Source of the DNA: Daldinia sp. FL1419
Taxonomy: Eukaryota > Ascomycota > Sordariomycetes > Xylariales > Hypoxylaceae
Length of the DNA: 64,000 nucleotides
Direction of reading: 5' to 3'
Assembly (NCBI GenBank): GCA_025201765.1
Contig: MU623437.1
Coordinates: forward strand, 81,584 to 145,583
Below are positions 10,316 to 22,967 of the stretch, piece by piece. The translations under genes and the position numbers were made by a program. Position 1 is the stretch's first letter. Every line of letters starts with the position of its first letter. The notes beneath the pieces are model-generated. The model ran no database searches. It was not told the DNA's origin and saw only the letters and a program-made list of their open reading frames with translations.

Positions 10316-11759
10316 ATCGAAGATTGGCGAAGCTTAAATTAGGGGAATGCAGGTCAAGTTGAAGCACAAGTGGTTTTAGTTGCTTTGGTATTTCGAGTGT
10401 CTGAGTCTACGTTGCGGCTTTAGAATTTGGCAGCAGCACTCTTCAGGCAATCATGGCTTCTACGGAGCTGGGTTGGATCTATGATCTGACCAGAAAGCGA
10501 AGGCAAAGTGATCAAAATATGACTTCCGAACTCTTTTAGCACGTTAAAGAGACCTAAACCTTCTTTCTGAAACCCTGGTAAGAGGGTAGTTTTGCTGAAC
10601 CAAGGTAGTGAATAGAAAAAGGAGAGCCTAGTAGGATACTGCTGAATGATGTTTTTTTTTCTTTTTTTTTTCGCCAAGAGTCAAACTGATAGTGACGCGA
10701 CGGCGATTCCTTGTTGTTTTAGCGGCGTTAGTAGAAATTGACACCGCTGAATACGCGCCGCGGGATTAGGTGCTAAGTTGTACGGTAGTCGTGACGTGGT
10801 CCTCCGAATGAGGCTGCGGTGGTTATTTACGATGGGGAAGTTGTCACGAGAGTGGAGGTTTCGATGTTGAATGGGGAAACATTCCATCAAAAAAGACAAC
10901 GGCAATTGTGCACGGACCTCGGATCTAGAAGAGATGGAAGGATGGAAGCACGGAGGCTGGTTTGGTAACTTTGCACCCTGAAAGCCTTGTGGCTCAGGTT
11001 CATTGATAAGCATCTTCCCCGCACCTCCCCTACGAGATGTTTCTACCTTACCTGCTTACCTACCTAGGTACCTATGTAAAGGTAGGTACCTACCTATATG
11101 CAGCACAGAAATAGCTTCCCTATTCACAGGCAAGAACGTCTAATAATCTCTGGTATCTTTAGCCTTTAGGTAATCTTGGTATTAGTTAGTTATACGGCGT
11201 ACAAAGTACTATTAAAGTGTGCGCTATCCAACGGCGGAACTGAACCCCTAAAAGCAAATTGTTACTTTAATTTGACAGGTAGTTAGGTCGGTAGTAAAAT
11301 AGACGAGACGAAAAGGTACCTTCACCTTCACCTTCACCTCGATTCTTTGAAAGAAATAGGTAGCGAAGGTACGCGGGGTAATGAAGCACCACACCGTACT
11401 AAGGCTATAAGGTAACCGATGAGCACTAGCCACAATCAATTCAGCAACTTGTTGAGGCGTAAGGCACATAGACAGGTACCTTAAAGCCTTCCGGGTCAGT
11501 GCGTTAGGTAAGTTATTCGCAGTGTGCATTGTACGCGTCGGAGCTCTTGCCTAGCTGTCAGCCTCGATTCAATTGCCCCAGCCTTTCCAAGAAATCAATT
11601 CGTAGCATTCAACGTCAGAGCTTTGATACCTAATACAAACACCTCCAATCCGGCTTCTTCTACCAACCACGAACTGGCCTTTGTTAACTTACCTCATTTA
11701 CAATACTAGGAACAAGATAAAACTAGATTCCTATTTCTTCAAAGCCAGATTCCTCCACC
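10316..11759. other. Divergent intergenic region between BYE1-like and PRE9
   Basis: About 1.4 kb serving as upstream DNA for both flanking genes. Visible features are poly-T tracts (about 10650-10671), a 16-bp palindrome (11080-11095) in a cluster of TACCTA words (11045-11100), and an (accttc)3 repeat near 11320-11337. No supported gene. Confidence 0.55.
11080..11095. repeat. 16-bp perfect palindrome AGGTAGGTACCTACCT
   Basis: The sequence equals its own reverse complement over 16 bases. It sits in a cluster of tacctacctaggtacc words. It belongs to the dispersed GGTACC/CCTAGG palindrome family seen between genes across this window. Confidence 0.8.
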
Positions 11760-12693
11760 ATGTCTCGCCGCTACGATTCTCGAGTAAGCTTAAGAGCTAC
11801 CTATCCCTAACAAAGTTCCCCGCGCAGAGGCTCACATCTGTACTAGACCACAATCTTCTCGCCTGAAGGTCGCTTGTATCAGGTCGAATATGCGCTAGAA
11901 GCTATTTCCCACGCCGGAACTGCGATCGGAATCCTCGCTAAGGATGGCATCGTCTTAGCCGCAGAGCGCAAGGTTACGTCAAAGCTATTAGAGCAAGATA
12001 CCTCGGCGGAGAAGCTCTATATTCTAAATGAGTGCGTAGCAAAATCCTAGCTACGTGTCTTGCTCGACCTATAATGACTAACCGGGCTATAGTAATATGA
12101 TCTGTGCGGTCGCTGGCATGACAGCTGACGCAAATATCCTGATTAACTACGCTCGACAACAAGCACAACGGTACCTCCTTACCTACAACGAAGATATTCC
12201 ATGCGAACAGCTGGTCCGAAAACTGTGCGATCTCAAGCAAGGCTACACCCAACATGGTGGACTACGACCGTTTGGTGTATCCTTCATCTACGCGGGATGG
12301 GATCCTCAGCGACAATTCCAACTTTACCTGAGCAACCCATCGGGCAACTACGGCGGCTGGAAGGCGACAAGTGCCGGTGCTAACAATGCAAGTGCCTCAA
12401 GCTTGTTAAAACAAGACTACAAGGAGGATTGCACATTGAAGGAGGCATGTGGTATGGCAGTCAAGGTGCTGAGCAAGACTATGGACTCGACCAAGCTAAG
12501 CAGTGAAAAGAGTAAGCTTTCTAAGAGGATGAATCGCACTCGGTATTACTGACACAACTATCCAGTCGAATTCGCAACAGTGGGGCAGACGAAGGATGGT
12601 AAGATCTACCACCGACTTTGGAGTGCAGACGAGATCACTACACTCTTGAAAGAGCACGACCTAGCCAAGGATGAGAGCGCGGAAGATAAATAA
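11760..12693 (+). CDS. PRE9: 20S proteasome subunit alpha-3 (PRE9/PSMA4 type), 251 aa
   Basis: Four exons: 11760-11783, 11847-12031, 12093-12511, 12566-12693. Introns of 63, 61 and 54 nt all use GT-AG; the second has a clear CTAAC branch. The joined product begins MSRRYDSR then TTIFSPEGRLYQVEYA, the signature of alpha subunits, and continues with SHAGTAIGILAKDGIVLAAE, KQGYTQHGGLRPFGVSFIYA and SNPSGNYGGWKA, which match the PRE9 (alpha-3) subgroup closely. Length fits the family. It is a non-catalytic member of the outer ring of the core particle and helps gate the channel. Alpha-3 is the subunit yeast can lose, giving alpha-4 substitution; whether that applies here is unknown. Codon 8 lies directly at the first donor, so annotation without splicing loses the N-terminal gate residues. 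Confidence 0.96.
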
Positions 12694-13526
12694 GCCTGAT
12701 TTCTAAAACGCAGAATCCGTGGGGTCAAGAGTGCCCAGAGTCGATCATGTATCAATACCAAATCATAGGAGCATTAGCCGAGTTTGAGGTTGGTATATCG
12801 CCATGCCCGGGTTAACATGATCAACCGTTTCTGCGCCACGGTATTGAGAGCTTTGGCCGATACGGGGTTGAAATTCCCGAGAGATAGATACATGAGAGAA
12901 ACTATGCTAAAGACTCATAACCACTGCACCCCCCATATCCAAAGTTCACTTTTATCGATGGTGATATTACGGCGATGTGTTAGAAGCTACCACATTCTAG
13001 ATACACGTCCAGTAGAATACCTAGTATGTACGTAGGTAAGGTAGGTAAGTAGGAGGTACCTATCGCTAACTAATGTACCTGTATACCCTCCGGTTGTGCT
13101 GTTAGGAGGTACCTACATACCTAGGTACCTCCTAGCTAGGTACCTTAGTACTTACTATGTAAATGACCCCAAATGGAAAGTCCCAAAGCCAATCAGCGCC
13201 TCCACATGTAGCACGCATGCTAGCGAAAGCCGTCCGTCCAAATCCCTGTCGCCTTTTCTGCTTCTTCCCCAATAAACGAACTTAGACAGCTGCATGAACC
13301 CAGGAATTCCAGGACAGGTCCAGTTAGGTCCAGTGAAGTTAGGTCCAGCGTATGTAGTCAGGGGGCCTAGACGACAACTAAACTTTGCTGCCCCGCCAAA
13401 TAAAAACATCTTTGGCGGACCAGCGCCGTTACATTTTACGGCTTCAAACTTCCTTCGCCCAAAAGTAAAGCCTGTACCTGATTCTAAATTCCATTTTATT
13501 ATTATACACGTCTTTTGTCGATCATC
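12694..13526. other. Intergenic region upstream of the GMPPA gene
   Basis: 0.8 kb holding three copies of TAGGAGGTACCT (two direct, one inverted; 13050-13134), more GGTACC palindromes to about 13146, and three spaced copies of aggtccag at about 13315-13350. The short plus-strand frame at 13294-13593 crosses the true start and first intron of the next gene and is not a gene. Confidence 0.55.
13050..13134. repeat. TAGGAGGTACCT repeat set with a 12-bp perfect inverted pair
   Basis: The 12-mer taggaggtacct occurs at 13050-13061 and 13103-13114, and its exact reverse complement aggtacctccta at 13123-13134. The last two form a perfect 12-bp stem with an 8-base loop (acatacct). The set lies about 400 bp upstream of the GMPPA-type gene and 340 bp after the PRE9 stop. 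Confidence 0.8.
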
Positions 13527-15057
13527 ATGCTTCAGGTTCCCCTTCGAGAAAAGGCCAATGGTCCCGGTAAGGGTACCAAAGCTGTTATCCTAGTATGTGC
13601 ACCCTCCCTCCCCCCCCCAAACCACCACCACTTATACGATAGCTTGACTCTAATCACAATTTGTTCGTTACAGGTTGGAGGTCCATCCAGAGGAACCCGA
13701 TTCCGTCCTCTATCGCTCGACGTTCCCAAGGTCTGCGCCATGACGATCCTTATAGACCCAGTTACCTTCGATATACTAACGACGGTATAATAGCCTCTAT
13801 TCGATGTCGCCGGTCATCCCATCATCTGGCACTGCTTGACCGCCATTGCGAAAGTTCCCTCCATTCAGGAGGTTATTATGATTGGTTACTACGATGAATC
13901 CGTATTCAAGGACTTCATCAAGGAAGCCGCCTCGGAGTTTCCCAATCTCCCTATCAAATACCTACGAGAATACCAAGCCCTAGGTACAGCAGGTGGCTTA
14001 TACCACTTCCGAGATGCTATCCTCAAGGGTCGACCCGAGCGCATCTTCGTCCTCAACTCTGACGTATGCTGTTCTTTCCCCCTCAACGAGATGGCGAAGC
14101 TATTCGACGATAAGGATGCCGAGGCCGTCATTCTAGGTACACGAGTAGGCGAGGATGCTGCGACCAACTTCGGTTGCATCGTTTCCGACCAGCACTCCCG
14201 CCGTGTACTACACTACGTCGAAAAGCCGGAGAGCCATATATCCAACCTTATCAACTGCGGTGTCTACCTATTCAGCGTCGACGCCATCTTCCCCAGCATC
14301 AAGACTGCTATCAAGCGCAGAACCGACCGACCCCGGTTGGTGTCGTATCCCTCGTCTGAGAACCTCGAGTCGAGCTTCATGGCCGACGAAGATGAGGAAA
14401 AGAAGAATGAGGTCATCCGCCTGGAACAGGATATTCTAAGCGACCTCGCAGACAGCAAGCAATTCTTCGTCTACGAGACCAAGGACTTTTGGCGCCAGAT
14501 CAAGACGGCCGGTTCCGCCGTTCCAGCTAACGCGCTTTACCTACAGAAGGCTTACCAAACCGAATCGAACGAGCTCGCGAAGCCTTCTCCTAATGTGATA
14601 CCGCCCGTCTTCATTCACCCCTCCGCGCACGTCGACCCCACTGCCAAACTCGGGCCTAACGTCTCCATCGGGCCCCGAGCGGTTATTGGACCCGGTGCGC
14701 GAGTCAAGGAGTCTATCGTCCTCGAGGATGCCGAAATCAAGCACGACGCTTGCGTGTTATACTCCATCGTCGGCTGGAATAGCCGAGTCGGCGCTTGGGC
14801 TCGCGTTGAAGGCACGCCTACGCCGGTTACCAGCCATTCTACCAGCATTGTGAAGAACGGTGTAAAGGTACAAAGCATTACCATTCTAGGAAAGGAATGC
14901 AGTGTTGGTGACGAAGTCCGCGTGCAAAACTGTGTCTGCTTACCCTTTAAGGAGTTGAAGAGGGTACGTCCAACCAATTTATCTCAAATACTGAATCTCT
15001 CTATACGGCATCAAGCTAACAAATTCATAGGATGTCGCTAACGAAGTCATTATGTAA
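13527..15057 (+). CDS. Mannose-1-phosphate guanylyltransferase alpha-type (GMPPA-like), 439 aa
   Basis: Four exons: 13527-13592, 13674-13730, 13794-14963, 15031-15057; introns of 81, 63 and 67 nt. The last exon codes only eight residues (DVANEVIM) and the stop. The N-terminal nucleotidyltransferase domain has the loop VGGPSRGTRFRPLSLDVPKP (about residues 23-42), with GGP as in the alpha (GMPPA) subgroup instead of the GGxGTRLRPLT of the catalytic beta subunit. LREYQALGTAGGLYHF and FVLNSDVC follow. The C-terminus is a hexapeptide left-handed beta-helix (from about VFIHPSAHVDPTAKLGPN). The family makes GDP-mannose or, for the alpha form, senses it and restrains the beta subunit; in animals GMPPA is regulatory. 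A regulatory role here is inference. Family call is firm. Confidence 0.93.
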
Positions 15058-15685
15058 GGATGATTACCGTGGTAAAGTAAATCACTTACAGCCTCTCTTC
15101 TCCTTTTGACGTCAGGGAGCACACTTGGTTCTCAGTTCGGTGTAATGGGCTATAAAAACTTACTATGATACCTTCGGCGCAAGCACTAGCCAGCCAGATA
15201 GTCGAGAAGTTATATAATCGGCAATGTTTCTGTTTTAATTGTCATTTTAGCTTCTTCTCTTCACTCTGCCTGAATGGAACCATGATTATAAAGCCAAAAT
15301 TCATGAGTCGTTATGTGGTAACCCGTCCATACGGCACTGGGATGTTATCGCAGAAGCCACTACGCTTCCACGGGGTCGTAAGATAAATACCAATGTACGT
15401 GTCTTTGCTCATAGAACTGATTTAATAATACGCGTTTGATGATGTTGTACGTATACACTCAACTTCCAAGGTCCAGTTTCTATAATAAAGGTATATTCAA
15501 GTCACGATCATACAAAATCAGTAAACAGAAGCCATATACGAGAACAAATGATATTAATACCGAACTAAGTAGCGCGAACTAACTATGGACTCAGTCCACA
15601 AGGCGAATATAAGTATCGCTCTAGCAGGCAAAAAGGTATGCGCAGTCCTGGCGATTTTTCAACGAAATCGTCTCTTTGGCTATTT
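15058..15685. other. Convergent 3' region
   Basis: 0.6 kb between the stops of the GMPPA-like gene (+) and the acidic membrane protein gene (-). It is expected to hold both 3' UTRs. No other gene or repeat seen. Confidence 0.55.
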
Positions 15686-16612
15686 CTACCGGTATGCGAA
15701 TATTGTGCTTTCTGTTTCACCTGTGGCTTCCGTGCGTCCGTCATAGCCTGGTCTTGTATTTTGCGGTACGAACAGCGGTTGGGGGGCTCCTGTGAACGGG
15801 TTCGTAGGACCGCCGGCAACGGAGGGTTGGGATTGTCTCCAGGGATGCGAGTCTCGCCATGTCGGCGGATCTTCTTGCCACGGCGGCGTCGCCATCCATT
15901 GTCCACTTGGCGGACGGACATTGCCAGCTTCGCTTCCCTCTCTGAAGTGCGCTTGTTCCATAACCGGTGGTACGGGCGGAGGAGGTGGCGGTGGTAAAGG
16001 CATGTCTATTTGGGACATGTTTTCTTGTCTGGACCTTGCGAGTTCCTCGTCCCGTAGCGCGTTGATTTCTTCTTGTGCCATCCTGGCTCTCCTCCGCCGT
16101 CGACAGAAGAAAAATACTATGCCCATTATGGCGAGTACACCCACTGCTGACCACACTCCGATGGCGACTTTGGCCCCCGTGCTTAGGCTCCCCGGAGGCT
16201 CTTGGGTCCCGATTGCTGGTTGGTCCGCGGCGCCAAGAGAAACGCCGGCTTGGGATGGGTCTGGTATGCTGGGGGTGTCGTCGTCGTCTTCCTCCTTGTC
16301 ATCTTCCTCGGAATCGCTAGATACGGACGACGCGCCGGGCGAATCTAACGACGATTCGCTATCTGGTGATTCGCCATCTTTTGATTTTTCGTCCTCTTTT
16401 TCCTCTTCTTCTTTTTCGTCATCCTCCTCGGGTGCAGGCGCAGGTGCCTGTCTCCTTGGAACATCTATGATCCCGTGTCTTCGGAGGAAATTATTGAGCG
16501 CCTCCTCCGGTAACGAGACGTCACTAGCGCTGGTGCCCTGGATCCAGGCGGCCGTGCTGACGAAAGTCGCAACGCGCGCTGCGCTGATAGTCTTGGGGAA
16601 CTTGTAGCCCAT
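15686..16612 (-). CDS. Acidic single-pass membrane protein, 308 aa
   Basis: A single exon with ATG at 16612. Residues 1-30 look like a secretion signal or N-terminal anchor (AARVATFVSTAAWIQGTSAS). About 33-55 is a short conserved-looking region (LPEEALNNFLRRHGIIDVPR). About 60-115 is a very acidic E/D/K/S tract. Residues about 147-170 form one transmembrane helix (VAIGVWSAVGVLAIMGIVFF) followed by a stop-transfer CRRRRRAR. The cytoplasmic tail has a run of ten prolines (PLPPPPPPPVPP, about 205-216), a possible SH3, WW or profilin site. This layout (signal, low-complexity ectodomain, one helix, basic stop, disordered tail) is common in fungal cell-surface sensor-like proteins. I recognise no named family and no catalytic motif; a sensor role is inference only. 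Confidence 0.8.
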   Translation of the reverse strand: MGYKFPKTISAARVATFVSTAAWIQGTSASDVSLPEEALNNFLRRHGIIDVPRRQAPAPAPEEDDEKEEEEKEDEKSKDGESPDSESSLDSPGASSVSSDSEEDDKEEDDDDTPSIPDPSQAGVSLGAADQPAIGTQEPPGSLSTGAKVAIGVWSAVGVLAIMGIVFFFCRRRRRARMAQEEINALRDEELARSRQENMSQIDMPLPPPPPPPVPPVMEQAHFREGSEAGNVRPPSGQWMATPPWQEDPPTWRDSHPWRQSQPSVAGGPTNPFTGAPQPLFVPQNTRPGYDGRTEATGETESTIFAYR

Positions 16613-19600
16613 TGTGTGTATAGTTAAAAGTATTAATTAAACTAGAAAGGAAAAGAAACGAATGAACTGTCGTCGAAACGAATGAAGCCGGTCTCGCGTC
16701 CTCCTGGTTATTCTTGGCTCGATTGATACTTTTACTACACGCGGTTCCACCAGGGACTAACAGCAGTAGTATAGTCGATCGACGATTTCAAAGTGGGAGG
16801 AGAGATCGTACTTCGACGACTGGGGGGGAATCGCGAATGTCGATGAGCAACTTACCCTTCAACTCGTCCTGAAGGTATGGATGTTGGGTCGCCAAGGAAC
16901 ATTGGATCAAGAAGAAAGGGACGGACGGTCTTGGGGGAAGATCAGTAGTATATACATATTACTAACTAGAAACCCGGAAGTGGTAATAGGGCACGCGACA
17001 GTCGGTGATCGACATGTCTCCTATGGGAGCCGTGTCACGAACCAGACCAAGTTTAGAATGTTTTAAAGCTACCATGGTGGGGGGAGCACCTTGTGCTTGG
17101 GTGCTTTGATCTCATATTATTGGAATTTGTGTGTAGAGTAACGAGAGAGTAACCGTGGAAGTCCGGGGTTGACGATGAGATGAAACGAGATCCCAATGCC
17201 AAGAGTATCAATATTCTCTTGGCGAGCCGCATCGTTTGGCTTGGCCTCCGTACGCTTCTATTGAAATACTCCACCAACTTCTATTCAACTCGTTAACGGT
17301 TCAGCTAATTTCCGACCCAGACAGATGGCCTCGCGAAAGCCAAGACTTAAACCCGGTCAAGATCATACGGCTGTCGTCACGGAAGCATTAATAAGTTAGC
17401 GCTGGCGACGGTCCCTTCGCGAAACATACACACACGCCTCGTCATCAAATGTTTCAACCTTATCATCTAGTTCCCCATTCCCCTTTTTTTCCCTTTCATA
17501 GGGCAGAGTTGGTGTGTAAGAGTTTCAAAGAGGGGAGTCTTCAGCTTATATCTAGGGGTTCCTTACAAACCGCCATATTCACGACGGATATTGGAGCATA
17601 TTGGGTTATTACCGTAACTACTGCGGCTCTTCAGATAGCCAATAATAATGTGTCGGATGCGAGTACCGGTTTGATATGCCTCATTGCGCCCTATTATCAC
17701 CACCGCCTGATTGGAGAATTAGCACACTCGAAGCTATATCTTCAACTATCTCACGAGCTACAACGGGACCCACCTCTTCTAGAAACATGTCAAAGACAAA
17801 AACTTCGTGTTTATTTGGAGGCTATTTTTAGTATACATCGCTTGTCTCTTTAGTTAAATCGCAAGACAATTTACTTGCCCGCCTAGGACAGACAACTACC
17901 GGTAGTTTACGATAGTTACTACACGTGTAATTCCATCCTATAATAGAAATGCCTCTAACCCGCTTTCGCTCATAACAAAGACTTCCTTTGGTCGAGGTAG
18001 GTTCGATTTTGAAACCCAGCTTAGGCATTCGTAGTTTCTAGAGCTCTTCGCTCGCGAGAAGAACTTACATGCGTTTATCAGGACTACTCATAGGTAACAT
18101 CCTTCGAGTTCATACAGACCCCGTGATGGATATCCGCGAGATAGAAATTGCTTTTCTAGATACCGCGTCGAACGATTGTTGCCAAAGTTTCGAATACATT
18201 ACACAACTTACGTTTAGTGGCAGAAAGTATATCACGGAAATATTAGCCTTTCGATAGAAAAGACTCTCCCGATATTTACCCTACTCAGCCTTACTCCTCA
18301 CTGCCATAATCCTCATATGTGTCGTAAGAGCATAGACTTTGTAGAACTGACTAGAACGTTTCCTTGCGCAACTTACCGTTTCTGAAAGTTTCATGAGCGC
18401 AAAGAACCGCCAAATGTGTCCCCCCATACCGAGCGTAAGTTACAATATTGATATAAAATAGCTTTCTCTACGTGGCAATGACGACGACCTGGTGTATTCT
18501 TAACTTTGTCAAATCTCGATTCCAGTAACGGGGTTTTGAAGTGTTATTCGGCTTTCTCACTATTTATACTACGTGTGTAGAATAAACACTCAGCAAGAAT
18601 TTACCTACTGCGTAAATTCGAAAAGGGAACCATCCCTATAGTTTTACCGCTTTCACATTAAAACGATGTCTCTCATCAAGTGATGCTATTTGAGGGATAG
18701 AAATAAAACACGATAAACCATTCACCATGTGCGAAAATGGAACTACCCAGTGATAATGATCTCATTTTCGACCAAGTAGTCGCTTCTACCTAGGATAGTA
18801 TCTGATAACTACATTATAAAACCTAAAAGCACATCTATGGCGGGCGGGGGCCTCTAAAGTAACATATCCTGTATGCCTGGGACACAGAGCTAGAGGCGTT
18901 GTGTATATAAGAAATCCACCATACCTTACTTCTTGCATTCTACGATCCCTGCCCCGAGTATTACTCTACCCAGTATCTGATTAGGATGTTTTACGTAATT
19001 TTCTAGCCTTCCATAGTTATAATCGTGTTTCTAGGTATATCTTAGCCTCATTCGATCTTGATATTGTAAAGTCAACAGTCCTCAGACGGATAAACGGAAT
19101 TGAATAATTCACCGTCACTTAGGTAGGTCTATACGAATCGAGGCGGGTCATCGCATAAGAAACGTCCCATAGGTATCTTGTATACCTGATGATAAAGAGA
19201 CACCTGGTTAACCGAAATATAATGCACGGTAACGCTGCTGCTATGCACCAATAGTGTCTCTCATCATCCCTACTCTAAGGTACTGATACGAAGATGACCG
19301 TTAACCTAGCAGTGAGGGAGATGTCAGTATAGAATAAACACTTCAGGGGAGTTTTATGGGACTAGTTCTAGAAGGTCAGCTCATTTGCTACGCACACGAT
19401 AGAACGCCGATTACCCTAGACCCTTTTTTATCTCTATCCAATGTATATCCGGCAATCCCGTTTCGATACCTTACATATGCCAACATCCGCTCAACTCTTG
19501 ACTCATGATGCATACTTCAGACTCATATCAATTAAGACTCGAAGCAAACTGCACAGGCAGCATTGTATGACCCACTGCCTTTTACTAACTAACTAGGGCG

Positions 19601-22600
19601 TATATCCGATTCAAGGAAAGCTTTCCGTTGTGCATTGATGCTGGCAAGCACCACAACAGACGCAAGATACACGAAATTTGACAAAGCAACTTGATTTAGT
19701 CTAAATTTGGTTAAGATACGCCTTGCAGTTTAGACAATGATTTACAACGCAAAGTGAAAGGCTTTGGCGTGTGATTATGGAAGCGGTAACGAGTCCTGAA
19801 GCGAAGGCCAAAGCTCTAGATGACAGGTCACCACGCATGTCAATATTTACATTTGACGACCAATAGGTCACAAGAATTGAGACTACACGTGGGTAGTACA
19901 CGTCGAATCAATATTCATATAATGGATCGGAGAAACCGTAGATCATCCCTTAAAAAGATATCCGTGCACAGAAGCAGAAAAGAAGCACTATAATTTATCT
20001 ATATTCGGATTTGTCCATGCGACAGGAATCTAGTATAAGCTATAACCGCCTCGAGCAAACCAATTAATTTATCTTGATCCGTGCGAGGCTACGTTGAAAT
20101 ACGTGTTACTAATCTACAGATCGCTACGACTGAGTTGGCATAGGCAGGTGGAGGCGGACGATTCATGTAGGCAGAGGTAGGACAGTATAGCAGAAGCATT
20201 GCGTCTATATTGAATATTGATTATCTAAAAGGGACCGTGATACCATACCAATCATCTCTATAAGAACAGAGAGTCACAAGGTGTAGCTGTATAAAAGTGT
20301 GGTTATAAAGTGCTTGACTGTCGTTCCTGAACACAACACTATAGAACGTAGTCCCCAATGACCAACAACTATACAAAGCAAGGATATAATCGGATGGCGT
20401 GGTGGGATCCCTGCAGCCCGTACCCCGAACCCGTAAACTCGGCGCGGAGCCGAGAAGGGGATCCCAGTAGCCACGCGGTGCTAGTAGATTAAGGCCGGGA
20501 CCGCCACCGTGGTACAGACGTATTTGTACATGAATAAACACGTGTCACAGTACATGCATGCCTTGGGCGCAGTCCCGTCCCACCCTCTTCTCAGCCTTTC
20601 AGCTATGACTATTATTGGGTATCTGTGGACTATGAGCTACTGCTAGACTTGGAGTATAAACCGGGAAATGGGTGTATATTCTAAGATGTAAGTACGACAT
20701 CAGGCTTATGCCAAGGAAGACGGGGTCAGAATCGAAAGGAAATAGGAATGGGGGGAAATAGGGACCTCCTAAACCAGTAAATCCCATGATTAACCGTTCG
20801 TCGTAACCTCCCGATGGGACAGGTTCGCCGTGGGTAACCGTCACGTCATAGAATAGATGAACTGATAGATAACTCCACTCTACTTATCCGAGATGGTGAG
20901 AGGACAGCGAACCGAGTCACGTTCCCGGACGGGTGCAACGTAAGCGCTGCAAGTATCCGATATCAGCTAGCCCGTGACTACATCCCAATATACTAGTAAC
21001 CCATAGAACGGGCTTGAAAAGGGAGAGACATCAAGTTTATTAGGAATTAGGCAGCGCCGCTAAGTAGTGACCTCATTTTCCGGTTCGAGTGAGGCAGAAG
21101 TGATATGTAGGGTTTTCTAAACTCGTCCTCGTGGAACGAGAGCGGGAAGAGGGGCTGGTAGTATCATTATGACTAGTAGGGCTACGATACAGGCATACGA
21201 AGTTAGGTAAGATTGCACCGCATGCAACATAGGCGGATAGGTAACCTAGTAGGTTAGGCAAAAGCAGCGCTGCATCTGCATAATCCAGCCTTTCCACGGG
21301 TCCGCGACTGAGAGCCAATGTATAGACCCGGATAACCTACTGTAATACGTAGGGGCGTACGAGGGAGCTGCTAGGATCTCATGGTAGCCTGGATATCCAT
21401 AGCATCTTACAGATTAGTCTCAGCGGCTAGATAGGACGCCCGTTCGTGATACCTCCACCTCGGGCCGATACGTATACGCTAGATAGATAGAATGTATTGT
21501 ACAATCATTGATTCTTTATTGTGCCTTAAGGATATTCGATCTGGATATGCGTGGGGTTCTAAGAATGAATGGGATTTTCAATCTAGACTCGTCTTTTGGA
21601 GAAGAGGGGAGGGGTTGGGTTATGTTGGGTTGGGAAATTCTTCAACTCCCTACCCTATCGATAAAAGGGTACAGACGGAAAGGGTGGTCACTAGGTAAAC
21701 GATACTATATACTAGTAGGGCGAGTATAGGTTGATAATGAATCAGCCTTTGGGGTTAAGTATCCAAAAGCAAGCTTCACTTTTCCGTTATGTCTCGATGC
21801 AGGGCTGTGCCCGTGTGACTATAACCCTACGTACAGATAATGACGAAATTCATTCGTTGGGCGGGTCGGTAGGGGGGGTCCTCTGCCCCTCTACTACATA
21901 TGACTTGCATAGACGCCGGTATCCCCTAAGCCAAGTCTTCGAGAAGTTGAGGAATTCCATGCCTGCCCACGTCAATTGTAGAAAGTAGGTACCTACCTAG
22001 GCAATGTAATAACACGTCAATCAGATAAGGCAATGGGTCTAGAGGCCAGTTATTTACTATCAATCTATCCTTACGCCAATGGATTTTTCTATCGAGTGAT
22101 TCCAGCTGTCTGCCCGACGATCTCGTATAGTACACAAATTCAACCGCCTATACCCCCTAGCCTCCCATGTATGCATATGGACATATACGATGTTCCTGGG
22201 TAGAGAAGCCGCTGGGTATTACGAGAAGTATAGACGGGAACGAGGTAATTGATTATCAATGCGTGTGTTTGCTTGCCTGTATATCGTCCGACGTGAGGAT
22301 AGAGGGAGCCGGCTGATCTGTTATACAGATTATAGGGCCGCGCATAATGCTCGCTGCGTACTAAGCCTTACGAGACGTGTATGTATTGTACATAGTAAGA
22401 GTATGTTTCCGAATGCAAGAAAGGAAGATGGCATATCTTCTTAGGTAGAGCCAATCCCCCGCGCCTCACATCTACTTCCTCCTTGATGGCGCGAGATTTA
22501 ATTCGTCTGGTGTGAAACACAAAGTAGGTGGGTGAGAATATACTCCTTTTCCTTCCCTTCCCTTCTAACTCGAATTGTGCTGCGAAACAAGACGAATGTG

Positions 22601-22800
22601 TCATATCGGCTAGTTACTGCGTGTGGTAGTAGCAGTAGGAAATGATGCTATTTCCGTCATAAACCAATGCACCTTGATGTATGCACGGCTGCTGCGCAAA
22701 GACACCAGCGCCTTGCCGTTGCTTACGTGACATAGCGACCTAATTTACCTATTATACACCAGTATAACATCCTACTTGGGGATTTTAGCCCCCTATCGGC

Positions 22801-22934
22801 CGGGGGGGGGGGGGGGGGGGGCCGAGAAATTTGGGTTTTTGAAGCCGCCCCCCCCACTGAATTGTTTTGATTAAAAATTTTAATTTGAAACACAAAACCC
22901 CCCCCCCCGTGGCCCCCCCCCCCCCCCCCCCCCG

Positions 22935-22967
<33 letters not shown>

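Noticed and set aside
15792..16607. A 271-codon plus-strand open frame opposite the acidic membrane protein
   Set aside because: A Ser/Gly-rich shadow of the acidic tract and proline run on the true strand.
17449..17853. A 134-codon plus-strand open frame in the first desert
   Set aside because: It lacks any recognisable motif, and nothing spliced to it extends it. Left unassigned instead of called; RNA evidence could rescue it.
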